This document shows, piece after piece, positions 10,397 to 19,069 of a stretch of 64,000 nt of DNA (position 1 is its first letter; every line of letters begins with the position of its first letter). Below the pieces are notes generated by a model. That model saw only the letters and a program-made list of their open reading frames with translations, was not told where the DNA came from and made no database searches. Position numbers and translations under genes: made by a program. The DNA comes from Methylophaga thalassica (GTDB taxonomy: Bacteria > Pseudomonadota > Gammaproteobacteria > Nitrosococcales > Methylophagaceae), in the NCBI RefSeq assembly GCF_030159795.1, contig NZ_BSND01000003.1, positions 62,001-126,000 on the forward strand. Reading direction: 5' to 3'.

Positions 10397-11626
10397 TTAG
10401 CCGAAAAACCAATAGGCCACAGTGATAGCCGCTAAAATGCCAGCAAAATCTGCGGCAAGTCCACAGCCAATCGCGTGGCGAATATGTTTGATACCGACCG
10501 AACCAAAATACACGGCTAATACGTAAAAAGTCGTTTCGGTGCTGCCTTGAACAATGGAGGACAGACGTCCAGCAAACGAGTCGGCACCATAGGTTTGCAT
10601 GGTATCGACCATCATGGCTCTGGCACCACTGCCACTGAAGGGTTTCATTAATGCCGTGGGCAGTGCTTCTATAAAACGATCATCCAATCCCAGACTAAGT
10701 ACTAGATGGCGTAATCCTTCTGCCAGCATATCCATTGCACCACTGGCCCGGAAAACACCAATGGCTACCAGCATGGCCACAAGATAGGGAATAATGGTAA
10801 TGGCTGTTTCAAAACCTTCTTTAGCACCATCAATAAAGGCGTCATAAGCATTTACTTTTTTTATCCATGCTGCAGTAATAAAGACAATCACCAGAGAAAA
10901 TAAAATTACATTACTGATTAACGATGATTGGTTCACCATGTCCTGTTGTGGCAAGTTAGAAAAGTACAACAATAAAGCAAAAACGACGGCTGTGAACCCG
11001 CCAAGATAGGCCAGAACAACCCGATCCAAGAGATTAATCTTCTGCACCCATGCCACACTGAGTAATCCAACCAGGGTTGAAATATAGGTTGCGATCAGAA
11101 TTGGAATAAACACATCGGTTGGGTTGGCGGCGCCCATTTGTGCCCGGTAGGTAAATATGGTGACTGGGAATAACGTCACCGCAGATGTGTTGATGACCAG
11201 AAAAAGTATTTGTGCATTACTGGCGGTATCCTTAAAAGGATTTAACGTCTGCAATTCTTTCATGGCTTTGATGCCAAGCGGGGTTGCTGCATTATCTAAG
11301 CCCAATGCATTAGCAGAAATATTCATTACCATTGCACCGATAGCGGGATGGTTTTTGGGAACATCCGGCATGAGGCGCTGGAATAATGGCGTTAGGGCAT
11401 AGGTCAGTAATTGTATAAAGCCGCTACGTTCGCCAATTTTCATGATGCCGAGCCACAAGGCAAGCACGCCGGTGAGTCCTAATGCTATTTCAAAAGCAGT
11501 TTTAGCCAGTTCAAACATGGCTTGCATCAGTTGAGTAAATATCAACTGGTCGCCCAGCACTAATAATTTAATCAGTGCGACAACAAAGGCGATAAGGAAA
11601 AAAGCCATCCAGATGATATTCAGCAT
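10397..11626 (-). CDS. SpmA/SpmB-like nucleoside-recognition-domain membrane protein
   Basis: 409 residues from ATG at 11626. The open frame extends to 11704, but the longer version would run through the terminator of the upstream helicase gene, so the internal ATG (MLNIIWMAFF) is chosen. Many transmembrane segments; the paired Gate/nucleoside-recognition repeats are visible, with the conserved NISANALGLDNAATPLGIKAM block in the first half and a similar FRASGAMDML / PFSGSGARAMM block in the second. In Bacillus SpmA and SpmB are separate; here they are fused, as in many proteobacteria. Transport substrate unknown. Confidence 0.8.
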   Translation of the reverse strand: MLNIIWMAFFLIAFVVALIKLLVLGDQLIFTQLMQAMFELAKTAFEIALGLTGVLALWLGIMKIGERSGFIQLLTYALTPLFQRLMPDVPKNHPAIGAMVMNISANALGLDNAATPLGIKAMKELQTLNPFKDTASNAQILFLVINTSAVTLFPVTIFTYRAQMGAANPTDVFIPILIATYISTLVGLLSVAWVQKINLLDRVVLAYLGGFTAVVFALLLYFSNLPQQDMVNQSSLISNVILFSLVIVFITAAWIKKVNAYDAFIDGAKEGFETAITIIPYLVAMLVAIGVFRASGAMDMLAEGLRHLVLSLGLDDRFIEALPTALMKPFSGSGARAMMVDTMQTYGADSFAGRLSSIVQGSTETTFYVLAVYFGSVGIKHIRHAIGCGLAADFAGILAAITVAYWFFG

Positions 11627-11686
11627 AGCGCTATTGTGGCATGAGTGAATTGTTTGCGGAAGCGAGTGTATTGAAGCAATAAAAAA

Positions 11687-11719
11687 AGCCCGCGCATGTG
11701 TCACATACGCGGGCTGTTA
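11687..11719 (-). terminator. rho-independent terminator of the DEAD-box helicase gene
   Basis: Inverted repeat AGCCCGCG..ATGTG / CACAT..CGCGGGCT (14 bp, one mismatch) followed on the minus strand by seven T. It starts 17 bases after the helicase stop and helps fix the start of the next gene at 11626. Confidence 0.88.
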
Positions 11720-11735
11720 ATCAGTTTTTCTTAAT

Positions 11736-13571
11736 TTAGTCGCGATTCGCTTTTCTTTGCTTTTTTGCGGCTATGGCTGGACGCTTTTTGGTTTTTGCTG
11801 GCAGTGGTCCTGCCCGACGTGGCTTTCTTTCAGCTCTTGCTGAAGAAGTATCAGCATCTGAATCAGGCAGACTAATTTCAAGCTGTTTATTGTTAACCCA
11901 GACTTTTCTTAAATGCTGAAAAATATCTTTTGGCATACCATCTGGTAAATCAACAAGACTGTGATCCTGATTAATCGTAATACGACCAATCATGCGACTA
12001 TCCATGCCAGCTTCATTGGCGATAGCACCGACAATGTGTTTAGGCTCAACATTTTGTTCTGTACCGACTTCAATCCGGTACGTCTTCATGCCTTCTTCAG
12101 CTTGATGGGACGTTTGGCGACGAGGACTACGTTCTGCTCTGGGTGGTCTTTCTGAACGCATACCACGTTCACCACGATTTGCTCTTTCAGGACGGTCACT
12201 ACGCTCAGCACGCTCTCTGGGTTGCTTACGCTCTGAATGGACAACGGGAGGATTTAATGGGCGCGCTTTTTGCACTTGAAAGGCTAATGCTGCAGCCATT
12301 TCAATCGGATCTGCATTATGTTCTTCCTGATACTGACGAATCAGGTTCTCAAAAAAGGCCAAATCCTGTGACTCGATAGTTTCCGTTAAGTCTTGTTTGA
12401 AAGCCATCACACGGCGATCAGCAATATCTTCGCTGCTTGGCAATTGCATGCGGGTGATGGTTTGTTTGGTCGCTTTTTCAATCGCGCCCAACATGCGTTT
12501 TTCACGTGGTGAGACAAATAAAATGGCTTCACCTTTACGACCGGCACGACCTGTTCTGCCGATACGGTGAACGTAAGATTCAGTGTCGTAAGGAATATCG
12601 TAATTGACGACATGACTCATGCGCTCAATATCCAGACCACGTGCAGCCACATCGGTGGCAACCAGGATATCAATCTTGCCGGCTTTCATTCTTTCGATGG
12701 TTTTTTCACGTAAAGCCTGATTCATATCACCATTTAATGGTGAGCTGGCATAACCGCGAGCTTCAAGCTTTTCAGACAGATCAACGGTCGCATTTTTGGT
12801 ACGGACAAAGATGATCATGCCATCGAAGTTTTCGACTTCCAGAATACGGGTAAGCGCATCCAGTTTATGTAAACCGGTGACTTGCCAGTAACGTTGTGTG
12901 ATCGTGTCAACCGTCGATGTTTTTGACTGGATGTGGACATCCACTGGATCTTTTAAATAACGCTGAGCTACCCGATGGATCGGTTTTGGCATTGTTGCTG
13001 AGAACAGCGCAACCTGACGATTTTCTGGCGTTTCTTTCAGTATGGTTTCAACATCATCAATAAAACCCATGCGCAGCATTTCATCAGCTTCGTCCAGCAC
13101 AAGTGCTTTCAGATCTTCGAGTGGTAATTTGCCACGACGGATCAAATCAAGAATACGACCAGGCGTGCCGACGATAACCTGTGGGCTACGTTGTAACTGG
13201 CGTAGTTGAATCCCCATGCTTTGACCACCGTAAACGGGTAAAACATGGAAATTTTTCATATGGCGGCCGTAGCCTTGCATCGCTTCTGCGACTTGAATAG
13301 CTAACTCACGTGTTGGGGTGAGTACCAGAATTTGAGGTGTTTTTTGACGGTCATTCAAACGACTTAATAGCGGCAGAGAAAACGCGGCAGTTTTACCTGT
13401 ACCGGTTTGGGCCTGGCCCAGTAAATCACGACCTTCTAATAAAGGCGTAATACTTTGTGCTTGAATGGGTGACGGTGTTTCGTAACCGGCTTCTTTGATT
13501 GCTTTGACAATAGCGGGAGCGATACCCAACTCACTAAATGAGGGGATCGAGTCAAGTTGTTCTGTGGACAT
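11736..13571 (-). CDS. deaD: DEAD-box RNA helicase DeaD/CsdA
   Basis: 611 residues from ATG at 13571 (MSTEQLDSIPSF); the open frame continues upstream to 13655 but without family resemblance. Motifs: Q motif and Walker A AQTGTGKT, PTRELA, VLDEADEML, SAT, RGLDIERM and HRIGRTGRAGR. After the helicase core comes an Arg-rich linker (repeated RSERPERA-type runs, about residues 440-490) and a C-terminal DbpA-like RNA-binding domain (TYRIEVGTEQNVEPKHIVGAIANEAG). This architecture is that of DeaD, which remodels rRNA and mRNA structure in the cold. It has its own terminator downstream. Confidence 0.95.
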   Translation of the reverse strand: MSTEQLDSIPSFSELGIAPAIVKAIKEAGYETPSPIQAQSITPLLEGRDLLGQAQTGTGKTAAFSLPLLSRLNDRQKTPQILVLTPTRELAIQVAEAMQGYGRHMKNFHVLPVYGGQSMGIQLRQLQRSPQVIVGTPGRILDLIRRGKLPLEDLKALVLDEADEMLRMGFIDDVETILKETPENRQVALFSATMPKPIHRVAQRYLKDPVDVHIQSKTSTVDTITQRYWQVTGLHKLDALTRILEVENFDGMIIFVRTKNATVDLSEKLEARGYASSPLNGDMNQALREKTIERMKAGKIDILVATDVAARGLDIERMSHVVNYDIPYDTESYVHRIGRTGRAGRKGEAILFVSPREKRMLGAIEKATKQTITRMQLPSSEDIADRRVMAFKQDLTETIESQDLAFFENLIRQYQEEHNADPIEMAAALAFQVQKARPLNPPVVHSERKQPRERAERSDRPERANRGERGMRSERPPRAERSPRRQTSHQAEEGMKTYRIEVGTEQNVEPKHIVGAIANEAGMDSRMIGRITINQDHSLVDLPDGMPKDIFQHLRKVWVNNKQLEISLPDSDADTSSARAERKPRRAGPLPAKTKKRPAIAAKKQRKANRD

Positions 13572-13763
13572 GCAAAAACCTGTGAATGTCAGTTTTGAAC
13601 GCAAAACTGAGGAGCGGGATGATAAACAGCATATTATACAATCCTGAACAAGCAAAAGATAGAAAAATCATTTGTTTAATGTGATATGGCGCATTTCTGG
13701 TAATGTCAGGTTTTAGGTTTTATGATGGCTTAGAACGTTATCTATCACAGAAAGGAGCGAGAG

Positions 13764-13973
13764 ATGAGTGAACATACATACAAACTGATTGAGTTAACCG
13801 GTAGTTCCAGTGAAAGTTCAGATCAGGCTATTCAAAATGCTATCAAAAAAGCTGGCGAAACCGTCAAGCATATGCACTGGTTTGAAGTGATTGAAACACG
13901 TGGCTATATTGAAAACGATGGTGTGAAATACTGGCAGGTCACGATCAAAGTCGGATTTAGAATCGAAGATTAA
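13764..13973 (+). CDS. dodecin (flavin storage protein)
   Basis: 69 residues, full length for the family. The pattern YKLIELTGSSSESSDQAIQNAIKKA, then HMHWFEVIETRG with the flavin-stacking Trp, and the final YWQVTIKVGFRIE strand are diagnostic. Dodecins form dodecameric shells that bind riboflavin or FMN. It has a strong ribosome site (AAAGGAG) and lies 23 bases before a flavin-dependent oxidoreductase gene, so the two may be cotranscribed. Confidence 0.93.
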   Translation: MSEHTYKLIELTGSSSESSDQAIQNAIKKAGETVKHMHWFEVIETRGYIENDGVKYWQVTIKVGFRIED

Positions 13974-13996
13974 ACATTGCTCCAAAAAGGATAATC

Positions 13997-15421
13997 ATGA
14001 CACAAGCAACCCAGACCGATGTCATTATCATTGGGGCAGGTACGGCCGGCTTAGCAGCCCTCAAACAAGTACAGAAAGAGACTGATAATTTTTTGTTAAT
14101 TAACGAAGGCGAGTACGGCACTACCTGTGCCCGAGTCGGCTGTATGCCATCCAAGCTGCTTATCGAAGCGGCCAATGCGTATCATCATCGTCATACTTTT
14201 GCTGAGTTCGGTATTCAACACGCCGATCAACTGACGATTGATATCGCTGCTGTATTCGAGCGGGTTCGTCATCTGCGAGATTATTTTGTATCAAGCACAT
14301 TATCATCCATTCGTGATATTGAAGATAAGGTCATTACCGGACGCGCCTGTCTTAAGGGGCCGAACACGATCAGTGTTAATGATCAGTTAATCACCACAAA
14401 AAAAATAATCATCGCTACGGGTTCCAGACCGATAGTGCCGGCTGACTGGGAACAGATAGGCAACAAAAAAATACTGACAACAAATACCTTGTTTGAACAA
14501 AAAAACTTAAAACCCAGAATGGCGGTGATAGGTCTCGGGGCAATCGGTATTGAAATGGCGCAGGCTTTGTCACGATTAGGCATCAAAGTGACCGCCTTTG
14601 GCGCAGAATCTTTATTGGCAGGACTAACAGATAAAAAGGTCAGTGATGTGCTAAAGCAAGCTTTGGCTGAAGAGTTTGATATTTTCACTGAGGCCAAGGC
14701 CGATCTTATTGAGACGGAAACTGGTGTGAAAGTGGTTAGTGAGCATAATGAAGTCGAGGTGGATCAGGTTTTGGTCGCTGTAGGTCGTCGCCCTAACCTA
14801 GATGGGATGGGATTGAATACGCTGGATGTGAGTCTTGACGACAAAGGCATGCCAGAAATTAACCCAAATTCAACGCAAGTTGAGGGAACGGCTGTCTTTA
14901 TTGCCGGTGATGCCGGTGCGAATAAAATGCTGTTGCATGAAGTTGCCGATGAGGGCCGCATAGCGGGTCATAATGTTGTGAGCGACGGTATCAATGCCTA
15001 TTGTCGACGAACTCCTTTAAGTGTGGTGTTCAGTGAGCCGGGAGCTGCGGTCGTTGGTTTATCTCATGCTGAGCTTGAAGAGCAGAATATCGTGATTGGT
15101 GAAGTGGATTATGCTGATCAGGGAAGGGCACGGGCGGCACAACGTAATAAGGGATTGATGCGAATATACCTGGATAAAGAGTCTGGCAAGCTTCTTGGTG
15201 CTGAAATGGCCTGTCCTGCCGCAGAACATATGGCACATACCTTGGCTTTAGCAATCAGTCAGGAACTGACGGCAACTCAGGTGCTGGCGATGCCGATTTA
15301 TCATCCGGTGCTGGAAGAGGGAATGCGGACGGCCTTGCGACACGCGAATAAACAATTACAAGCTTCACATGGCTTTGATTTATCGCGCTGTGATGCTTTT
15401 CAGGCAGAAGCCTTGGATTAA
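13997..15421 (+). CDS. dihydrolipoyl-dehydrogenase-like pyridine nucleotide-disulfide oxidoreductase
   Basis: 474 residues. FAD motif IIIGAGTAGLAAL at 10-22, redox pair CARVGC (Cys44, Cys49), NAD site AVIGLGAIGIEMAQALSRLG, second FAD motif AVFIAGDAGANKMLLHEVADEG, and C-terminal YHPVLEEGMRTAL in place of the usual HPTLSE. The active-site His and Glu are kept but the surrounding motif differs from lipoamide dehydrogenases of the pyruvate complex, and there is no dehydrogenase complex next to it. It belongs to a divergent subgroup often annotated as dihydrolipoyl dehydrogenase; the substrate could be something else. Neighbour: dodecin. Confidence 0.82.
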   Translation: MTQATQTDVIIIGAGTAGLAALKQVQKETDNFLLINEGEYGTTCARVGCMPSKLLIEAANAYHHRHTFAEFGIQHADQLTIDIAAVFERVRHLRDYFVSSTLSSIRDIEDKVITGRACLKGPNTISVNDQLITTKKIIIATGSRPIVPADWEQIGNKKILTTNTLFEQKNLKPRMAVIGLGAIGIEMAQALSRLGIKVTAFGAESLLAGLTDKKVSDVLKQALAEEFDIFTEAKADLIETETGVKVVSEHNEVEVDQVLVAVGRRPNLDGMGLNTLDVSLDDKGMPEINPNSTQVEGTAVFIAGDAGANKMLLHEVADEGRIAGHNVVSDGINAYCRRTPLSVVFSEPGAAVVGLSHAELEEQNIVIGEVDYADQGRARAAQRNKGLMRIYLDKESGKLLGAEMACPAAEHMAHTLALAISQELTATQVLAMPIYHPVLEEGMRTALRHANKQLQASHGFDLSRCDAFQAEALD

Positions 15422-15431
15422 AGTTAAGTTT

Positions 15432-15455
15432 AGCTGAGGCATTAGCGCCTCAGCT
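15432..15455. terminator. hairpin between convergent genes
   Basis: Stem AGCTGAGGC / GCCTCAGCT with a 6-base loop, placed between the stops of the flavoprotein gene and ybiT. No U-tract on either strand, so it may act as a weak or factor-assisted bidirectional terminator. Confidence 0.4.
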
Positions 15456-15473
15456 GAACTGAATATGAACTAA

Positions 15474-17075
15474 CTAGTTGGTGACACCGAGGCTTTTCAG
15501 GTATTCATCATAGCTGCCGCGGAAATCGGTGATGCCATCGGCTTCCATATCAAACACACGTGTTGCTAATGAAGAGACAAATTCACGATCATGGCTGACA
15601 AAAATCAGTGTGCCTTCAAACTGTTCCAATGCCATATTTAACGATTCAATCGATTCCATATCCATATGGTTAGTAGGTTCGTCCATGACCAGGATGTTAG
15701 GTCGTTGCAAAATCAATTTACCGAATAACATACGACCTTTTTCACCACCGGATAAGACGTTGGCTTTTTTATCAATGCTGTGACCAGAAAAAAGTAAACG
15801 ACCTAACGTGCCTCTGATGACTTGTTCATCATCTTCTGGACCTGCCCATTGAGACATCCATTCAAACAGTGTCAAATCGTCTTTAAACAGGTGATCATGA
15901 TCTTGTGCGTAATAACCAATATTGGCATTTTCTGACCATTTTACTTCACCGGCTTTAGGTGGCAGCTCACCTACCAGTGTTTTGACTAAACTGGTTTTAC
16001 CAATACCGTTGGGTCCGATGATCGCAATTTTTTCACCGACTTCTGTCATGAAACTAAAGTCTTTAAACAACGAGGATTCATCCGATTCATAGAACTGGGT
16101 GATTTTGCTGACTTCTAAGGCATTACGGAATAATTTCTTTTCCTGATCAAAACGAATAAAGGGATTGACCCGGCTGGAAGGTTTGATATCTTCCAGCTGG
16201 ATTTTTTCCATTTGTTTCTGGCGAGATGTCGCTTGTTTGGCTTTGGATGCGTTTGCTGAGAAGCGAGCGACAAAGCCTTGTAGTTCTTTTATCTGGGCTT
16301 TTTTCTTGGCGTTATCAGCCATCAGACGTTCGCGGGCCTGTGTTGATGCCAGCATATATTCATCATAATTACCCGGGTAGATTCGCAGCTCACCATAATC
16401 CATATCGGCCATATGCGTACAAATACTGTTCAGGAAATGGCGGTCATGCGAAATAATAATCATGGTGCTGTTACGCTGATTAAGGGTATCTTCCAACCAA
16501 CGGATAGTATTGATGTCCAAGTGGTTAGTCGGCTCATCCAACAGCATGATGTCTGGGTCGGCAAACAGCACCTGGGCCAGCAAAATACGTAACTTCCAAC
16601 CCGGTGCGACTTCACTCATCGGACCGTAGTGTTGTTCGACAGGAATGCCGACACCTAATAACAGTTCGCCTGCACGGGACTCAGCGGTATAGCCATCCAT
16701 CTCAGCATATTGGCCTTCCAGTTCGGCTACTTTGAGGCCATCTTCTTCGCTCATTTCTGGCAGGTTGTAGATACGGTCACGTTCAATATGGACTTCATAC
16801 AGTTCAGGTTGGCCCATGATCACCACATCGATGACGCGTTCATTTTCGTAGGCAAACTGATCCTGCTTTAATATAGCAAAGGACTCATTCACATCACGCA
16901 TCACGTTGCCTGATGTTGGCTCCAGTTGTTTAGCAAGAATTTTCATAAAGGTGGATTTACCACAACCATTAGCGCCAATAAGACCATAACGGTTGCCGTC
17001 GCCAAATTTGACGGACACATTTTCAAATAGGGGTTTGGCACCAAATTGCATGGTGATATTTGCGGTACTAAGCAA
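15474..17075 (-). CDS. ybiT: ABC-F family ATPase YbiT
   Basis: 533 residues, two ABC domains and no membrane segments. Walker [10 protein letters not shown] (about 36-44) and GPNGIGKTS in the second half; two [10 protein letters not shown] / [10 protein letters not shown] Walker B blocks. The inter-domain linker (about residues 240-300) is Lys/Gln-rich as in ABC-F proteins, which act on the ribosomal E site rather than in transport. The length and the opening [24 protein letters not shown] match YbiT. One of three ABC-F genes in the window. Confidence 0.92.
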   Translation of the reverse strand: MLSTANITMQFGAKPLFENVSVKFGDGNRYGLIGANGCGKSTFMKILAKQLEPTSGNVMRDVNESFAILKQDQFAYENERVIDVVIMGQPELYEVHIERDRIYNLPEMSEEDGLKVAELEGQYAEMDGYTAESRAGELLLGVGIPVEQHYGPMSEVAPGWKLRILLAQVLFADPDIMLLDEPTNHLDINTIRWLEDTLNQRNSTMIIISHDRHFLNSICTHMADMDYGELRIYPGNYDEYMLASTQARERLMADNAKKKAQIKELQGFVARFSANASKAKQATSRQKQMEKIQLEDIKPSSRVNPFIRFDQEKKLFRNALEVSKITQFYESDESSLFKDFSFMTEVGEKIAIIGPNGIGKTSLVKTLVGELPPKAGEVKWSENANIGYYAQDHDHLFKDDLTLFEWMSQWAGPEDDEQVIRGTLGRLLFSGHSIDKKANVLSGGEKGRMLFGKLILQRPNILVMDEPTNHMDMESIESLNMALEQFEGTLIFVSHDREFVSSLATRVFDMEADGITDFRGSYDEYLKSLGVTN

Positions 17076-17139
17076 GGGAATATCCTGTTATTTAAGTGCG
17101 ACGAGAATGACGCTGAAAAAAGTGCCATTATACAGATTG

Positions 17140-17400
17140 TTAGCGTGAAGCGATAAGGGCTAATTTCGCCTGACGACTTAGTTTTTTTATGGCTGCTTCG
17201 CGTTTGGAGGCTGTGCTCCTATCAGGGTGGGTTTCCTGATAGACAATTTTTTTTGCCTGACTGGTATGAAAGAACCTGGCGCCGCCTTTGCCTTGCTGAT
17301 GTTGCTGAAAGCGGCGGGAAATATCGGTGGTGATGCCGGTATAAAGATGACCGTTCTCCGCTTCGATAATATAAACCGTCCAGTCAGTTTTTATCGTCAA
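17140..17400 (-). CDS. GIY-YIG domain protein (YhbQ/UPF0213-like)
   Basis: About 86 residues. The domain starts [28 protein letters not shown], with the GIY-YIG pair appearing as VYI/LYTG, and continues through the ARFF and [12 protein letters not shown] motifs of the small stand-alone family. Such proteins have a nuclease fold; some show DNA cleavage. No ATG fits the N-terminus: the frame runs upstream inside msrB, so the most likely start is TTG at 17400, which overlaps the msrB 3' end by 17 bases. Start position is uncertain. Confidence 0.78.
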   Translation of the reverse strand: MTIKTDWTVYIIEAENGHLYTGITTDISRRFQQHQQGKGGARFFHTSQAKKIVYQETHPDRSTASKREAAIKKLSRQAKLALIASR

Positions 17401-17782
17401 AATCGAGAGCGACCGAATTAATACAATAACGCAGCCCTGTAGGAGCCGGTCCATCATCAAAGATATGACCTAAATGTGCGTCGCAGGACTGACAGCGCAC
17501 TTCTGTACGATCCATACCATGACTATGATCTGCCAGATGATTCACCACGCCATGCGATATCTGTGCAGAAAAACTTGGCCAGCCACAACCTGAATCAAAT
17601 TTATTGTCGGATGAAAATAAAGGCTGCTTACAACATATACATCGGTATACACCTTCATCATCATGATCGACGTAGATCCCAGAAAATGCGGGCTCGGTTC
17701 CAGATTGACGAGTCACATAAAACTGCTCTTCACTGAGTTCTTGCCGCCACTCAGCATCGGATTTTAGAAGTTTGTTGGGCAT
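17384..17782 (-). CDS. msrB: peptide-methionine (R)-S-oxide reductase MsrB
   Basis: 132 residues. Repairs methionine-R-sulfoxide in proteins. Zinc cysteines Cys48/Cys51 (CICC) and Cys97/Cys100 (CQSC), the GCGWPSF motif, [10 protein letters not shown], and catalytic Cys120 in RYCINS are all present. Cytoplasmic, no signal peptide. Its 3' end overlaps the GIY-YIG gene, so the two are translated from one message. Confidence 0.96.
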   Translation of the reverse strand: MPNKLLKSDAEWRQELSEEQFYVTRQSGTEPAFSGIYVDHDDEGVYRCICCKQPLFSSDNKFDSGCGWPSFSAQISHGVVNHLADHSHGMDRTEVRCQSCDAHLGHIFDDGPAPTGLRYCINSVALDFDDKN

Positions 17783-17884
17783 TTTATTTTTGAAGTCGTA
17801 CCTACGAAGCTGACTATTGTAGGCAAAACATGCTGAAAAATCAGCCTAACTGAATTTTTGGAGGAAGGGGGAGTGAAATCAGAG

Positions 17885-17991
17885 AAAAAAAGTTGCCAGC
17901 CGAAAGACTGGCAACAAACTCGGTTTTCAGATTTAAGAGAGAGGGAGCAGGTCAGTCTTTGTTAATACAAATTCCTATCAACTCCATCGGT
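17885..17991 (-). ncRNA. candidate Fur-regulated small RNA (about 107 nt)
   Basis: A complete small transcription unit with no gene. A sigma70-type promoter with an overlapping Fur box lies at 17997-18025; the predicted start is near 17991. The unit ends in a strong rho-independent terminator: 8-bp perfect stem GTTGCCAG / CTGGCAAC (17892-17899 and 17908-17915) followed by seven T on the minus strand (17891 down to 17885). The middle holds an unstructured pyrimidine-rich run around 17936-17953 (CTGCTCCCTCTCTCTT) that could pair with purine-rich ribosome sites. The layout is that of RyhB/PrrF iron-sparing RNAs. I do not recognise the sequence as a known family. A possible 11-codon ORF (ATG near 17987) is too short to support. 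Confidence 0.65.
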
Positions 17992-17996
17992 TACAA

Positions 17997-18025
17997 ATGA
18001 TAATGATTATTATTTAAATTATCAA
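17997..18025 (-). promoter_or_regulatory. sigma70 promoter with overlapping Fur box for the small RNA
   Basis: On the minus strand TTGATA (18025-18020), a 17-base spacer, and TATCAT (18002-17997). The spacer and -10 are covered by GATAATGATTATTATTTAA (17999-18017 on the plus strand), which matches the 19-base Fur consensus at 14 positions and has a second overlapping register with 13. Fur bound here would block the -10, so iron starvation should induce the transcript. Confidence 0.65.
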
Positions 18026-18175
18026 GTAGTTTGTTGGATTAATTTTCTGCTATCAGTTTTTTATAATAAATTCATGTTGTTACTATGAATCTTGGCAGGT
18101 TTTATTTGAGTGCCCGATTAAATTATCGATCAATTTTGCGTTTTATGAATTAGTTTGCCTGGTAGCGTTATGGTC

Positions 18176-18200
18176 TTTACATGCTTTTACATAGGTTTAC
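18176..18200. promoter_or_regulatory. triple CpxR-box-like repeat
   Basis: Three TTTAC units at exact 10-base intervals (18176-18180, 18186-18190, 18196-18200). TTTAC-N5-TTTAC is the reverse complement of the CpxR consensus GTAAA-N5-GTAAA. It lies 105 bases before the start of the unknown gene at 18305. The rest of the 17783-18304 gap holds the small RNA and AT-rich sequence in which I see nothing further. Confidence 0.6.
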
Positions 18201-18304
18201 TTTTTTCTATCTATTATCAATGAGTTAAAAGAAATATAGTGTTGGCTAAATTGGTGGCATAGCTGGAAGACTATCGTCATCCTTTGATTGATAAGGGTGG
18301 AGTT

Positions 18305-18793
18305 ATGACTATAAATGGTACATCTAACAGTCTGAAGTCTCAGTACACACGACAGTCGAATATTACTGAGAAGGCCAATGCTATTTATAAAAAGTTGAAT
18401 GAAGGTGAACAAAATTTTCTCGATAAAGACACCGTAGAAAAAGCGCTCCAGGATATTTCTGTTATTGAGTTAAGAAACCAGGAACAATTTTCTTTGGATA
18501 GTTCTACTCCAGAATCTATAGATAGCCAAAAACAAACATCAACGAGTCAATACGAGCTGGCCGCTGAACTTGCTATACGATTGAAGGGAAATGAAAACCA
18601 GATCGGAAAACAGCAACGACCTCTGAATTTGAGTATAGATGACAGCGGTGTCTTAGTGCGAACGGTGATGAAAGATGACTCAGCTGATAAGGACAAAAAG
18701 ACGAATTCGTCGTCAAACAATAGAACTGAAGGTTACCGGCAAGCATTTAATGCTATAGACAATAATCAGCCACACATCACGATTATTGCATAG
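18305..18793 (+). CDS. hypothetical protein, possible CpxR target
   Basis: 162 residues from ATG at 18305, chosen because GGTGGAG sits 2-8 bases before it; an ATG seven codons upstream (18284) has no such site. Not recognised. No signal peptide or membrane segment. The N-terminus MTINGTSNSLKSQY resembles that of the EF-hand protein next door (MSINGISASNGSML). The rest is polar, rich in Ser, Asn, Gln and charged residues; residues about 28-60 look helical, 80-100 may be a short helix (YELAAELAIRLKG), and the end before HITIIA is low complexity. Preceded by CpxR-like boxes and followed by a strong terminator, so it is an independent gene. Confidence 0.75.
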   Translation: MTINGTSNSLKSQYTRQSNITEKANAIYKKLNEGEQNFLDKDTVEKALQDISVIELRNQEQFSLDSSTPESIDSQKQTSTSQYELAAELAIRLKGNENQIGKQQRPLNLSIDDSGVLVRTVMKDDSADKDKKTNSSSNNRTEGYRQAFNAIDNNQPHITIIA

Positions 18794-18812
18794 TGACAAT
18801 TTTCATCCTATT

Positions 18813-18852
18813 CCCCTGACAAAGATTCAATTGTGTTTGTCAGGGGTTTTTT
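18813..18852 (+). terminator. rho-independent terminator of the hypothetical gene
   Basis: Perfect 11-bp stem CCCCTGACAAA / TTTGTCAGGGG (18813-18823, 18836-18846) followed by six T. It starts 19 bases after the stop at 18793. Confidence 0.93.
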
Positions 18853-18870
18853 GTTTAAAATCAGTTTATT

Positions 18871-18896
18871 AGATGGCGGCAATTATTGCCGTCATC
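18871..18896. repeat. 13-bp hairpin in the EF-hand gene leader region
   Basis: AGATGGCGGCAAT / ATTGCCGTCATCT, essentially no loop and one G-T pair. No U-tract follows on either strand, so it is not a terminator. It may be an operator or an RNA structure; role unknown. It is one of several structures in the 329-bp gap between the two genes. Confidence 0.4.
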
Positions 18897-18977
18897 TATA
18901 TCTACATATCATGAAACTATGATCAAGTTTGTTTTTGATATTTAAAATGTTTTGCGATAATCATTGCCATATTCTTT

Positions 18978-18992
18978 TTTACAAAAATTTAC
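18978..18992. promoter_or_regulatory. CpxR-box-like tandem repeat before the EF-hand gene
   Basis: TTTAC-AAAAA-TTTAC, a perfect TTTAC-N5-TTTAC, extended by an imperfect third unit TTTAA at 18998-19002. It lies 131 bases before the EF-hand gene start. Confidence 0.55.
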
Positions 18993-19032
18993 ACATATTT
19001 AACTTAACTTTACTGGCTAAACCCTTTAATAC

Positions 19033-19069
19033 CAAGGCCTGTGGCCGATATATTGCTCAATAGGCCTTG
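19033..19069 (+). repeat. 8-bp hairpin in the EF-hand gene leader
   Basis: CAAGGCCT (19033-19040) and AGGCCTTG (19062-19069) form a perfect stem around a 21-base loop, about 54 bases before the start codon. It would fold in the 5' leader of the EF-hand mRNA; the downstream T-rich stretch is too interrupted for a good terminator. Confidence 0.4.

Noticed and set aside
11627-11704. N-terminal extension of the SpmAB-like protein to 11704
   Set aside because: It would be translated from inside the helicase terminator and has no family resemblance; ATG at 11626 is preferred.
13572-13655. N-terminal extension of the DEAD-box helicase
   Set aside because: Cys/Ser-rich, unlike the family, while ATG at 13571 has a ribosome site and a typical start.
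17955-17990. 11-codon ORF (ATG GAG TTG...) at the 5' end of the candidate small RNA
   Set aside because: Too short to support and no ribosome site in front of it within the predicted transcript.
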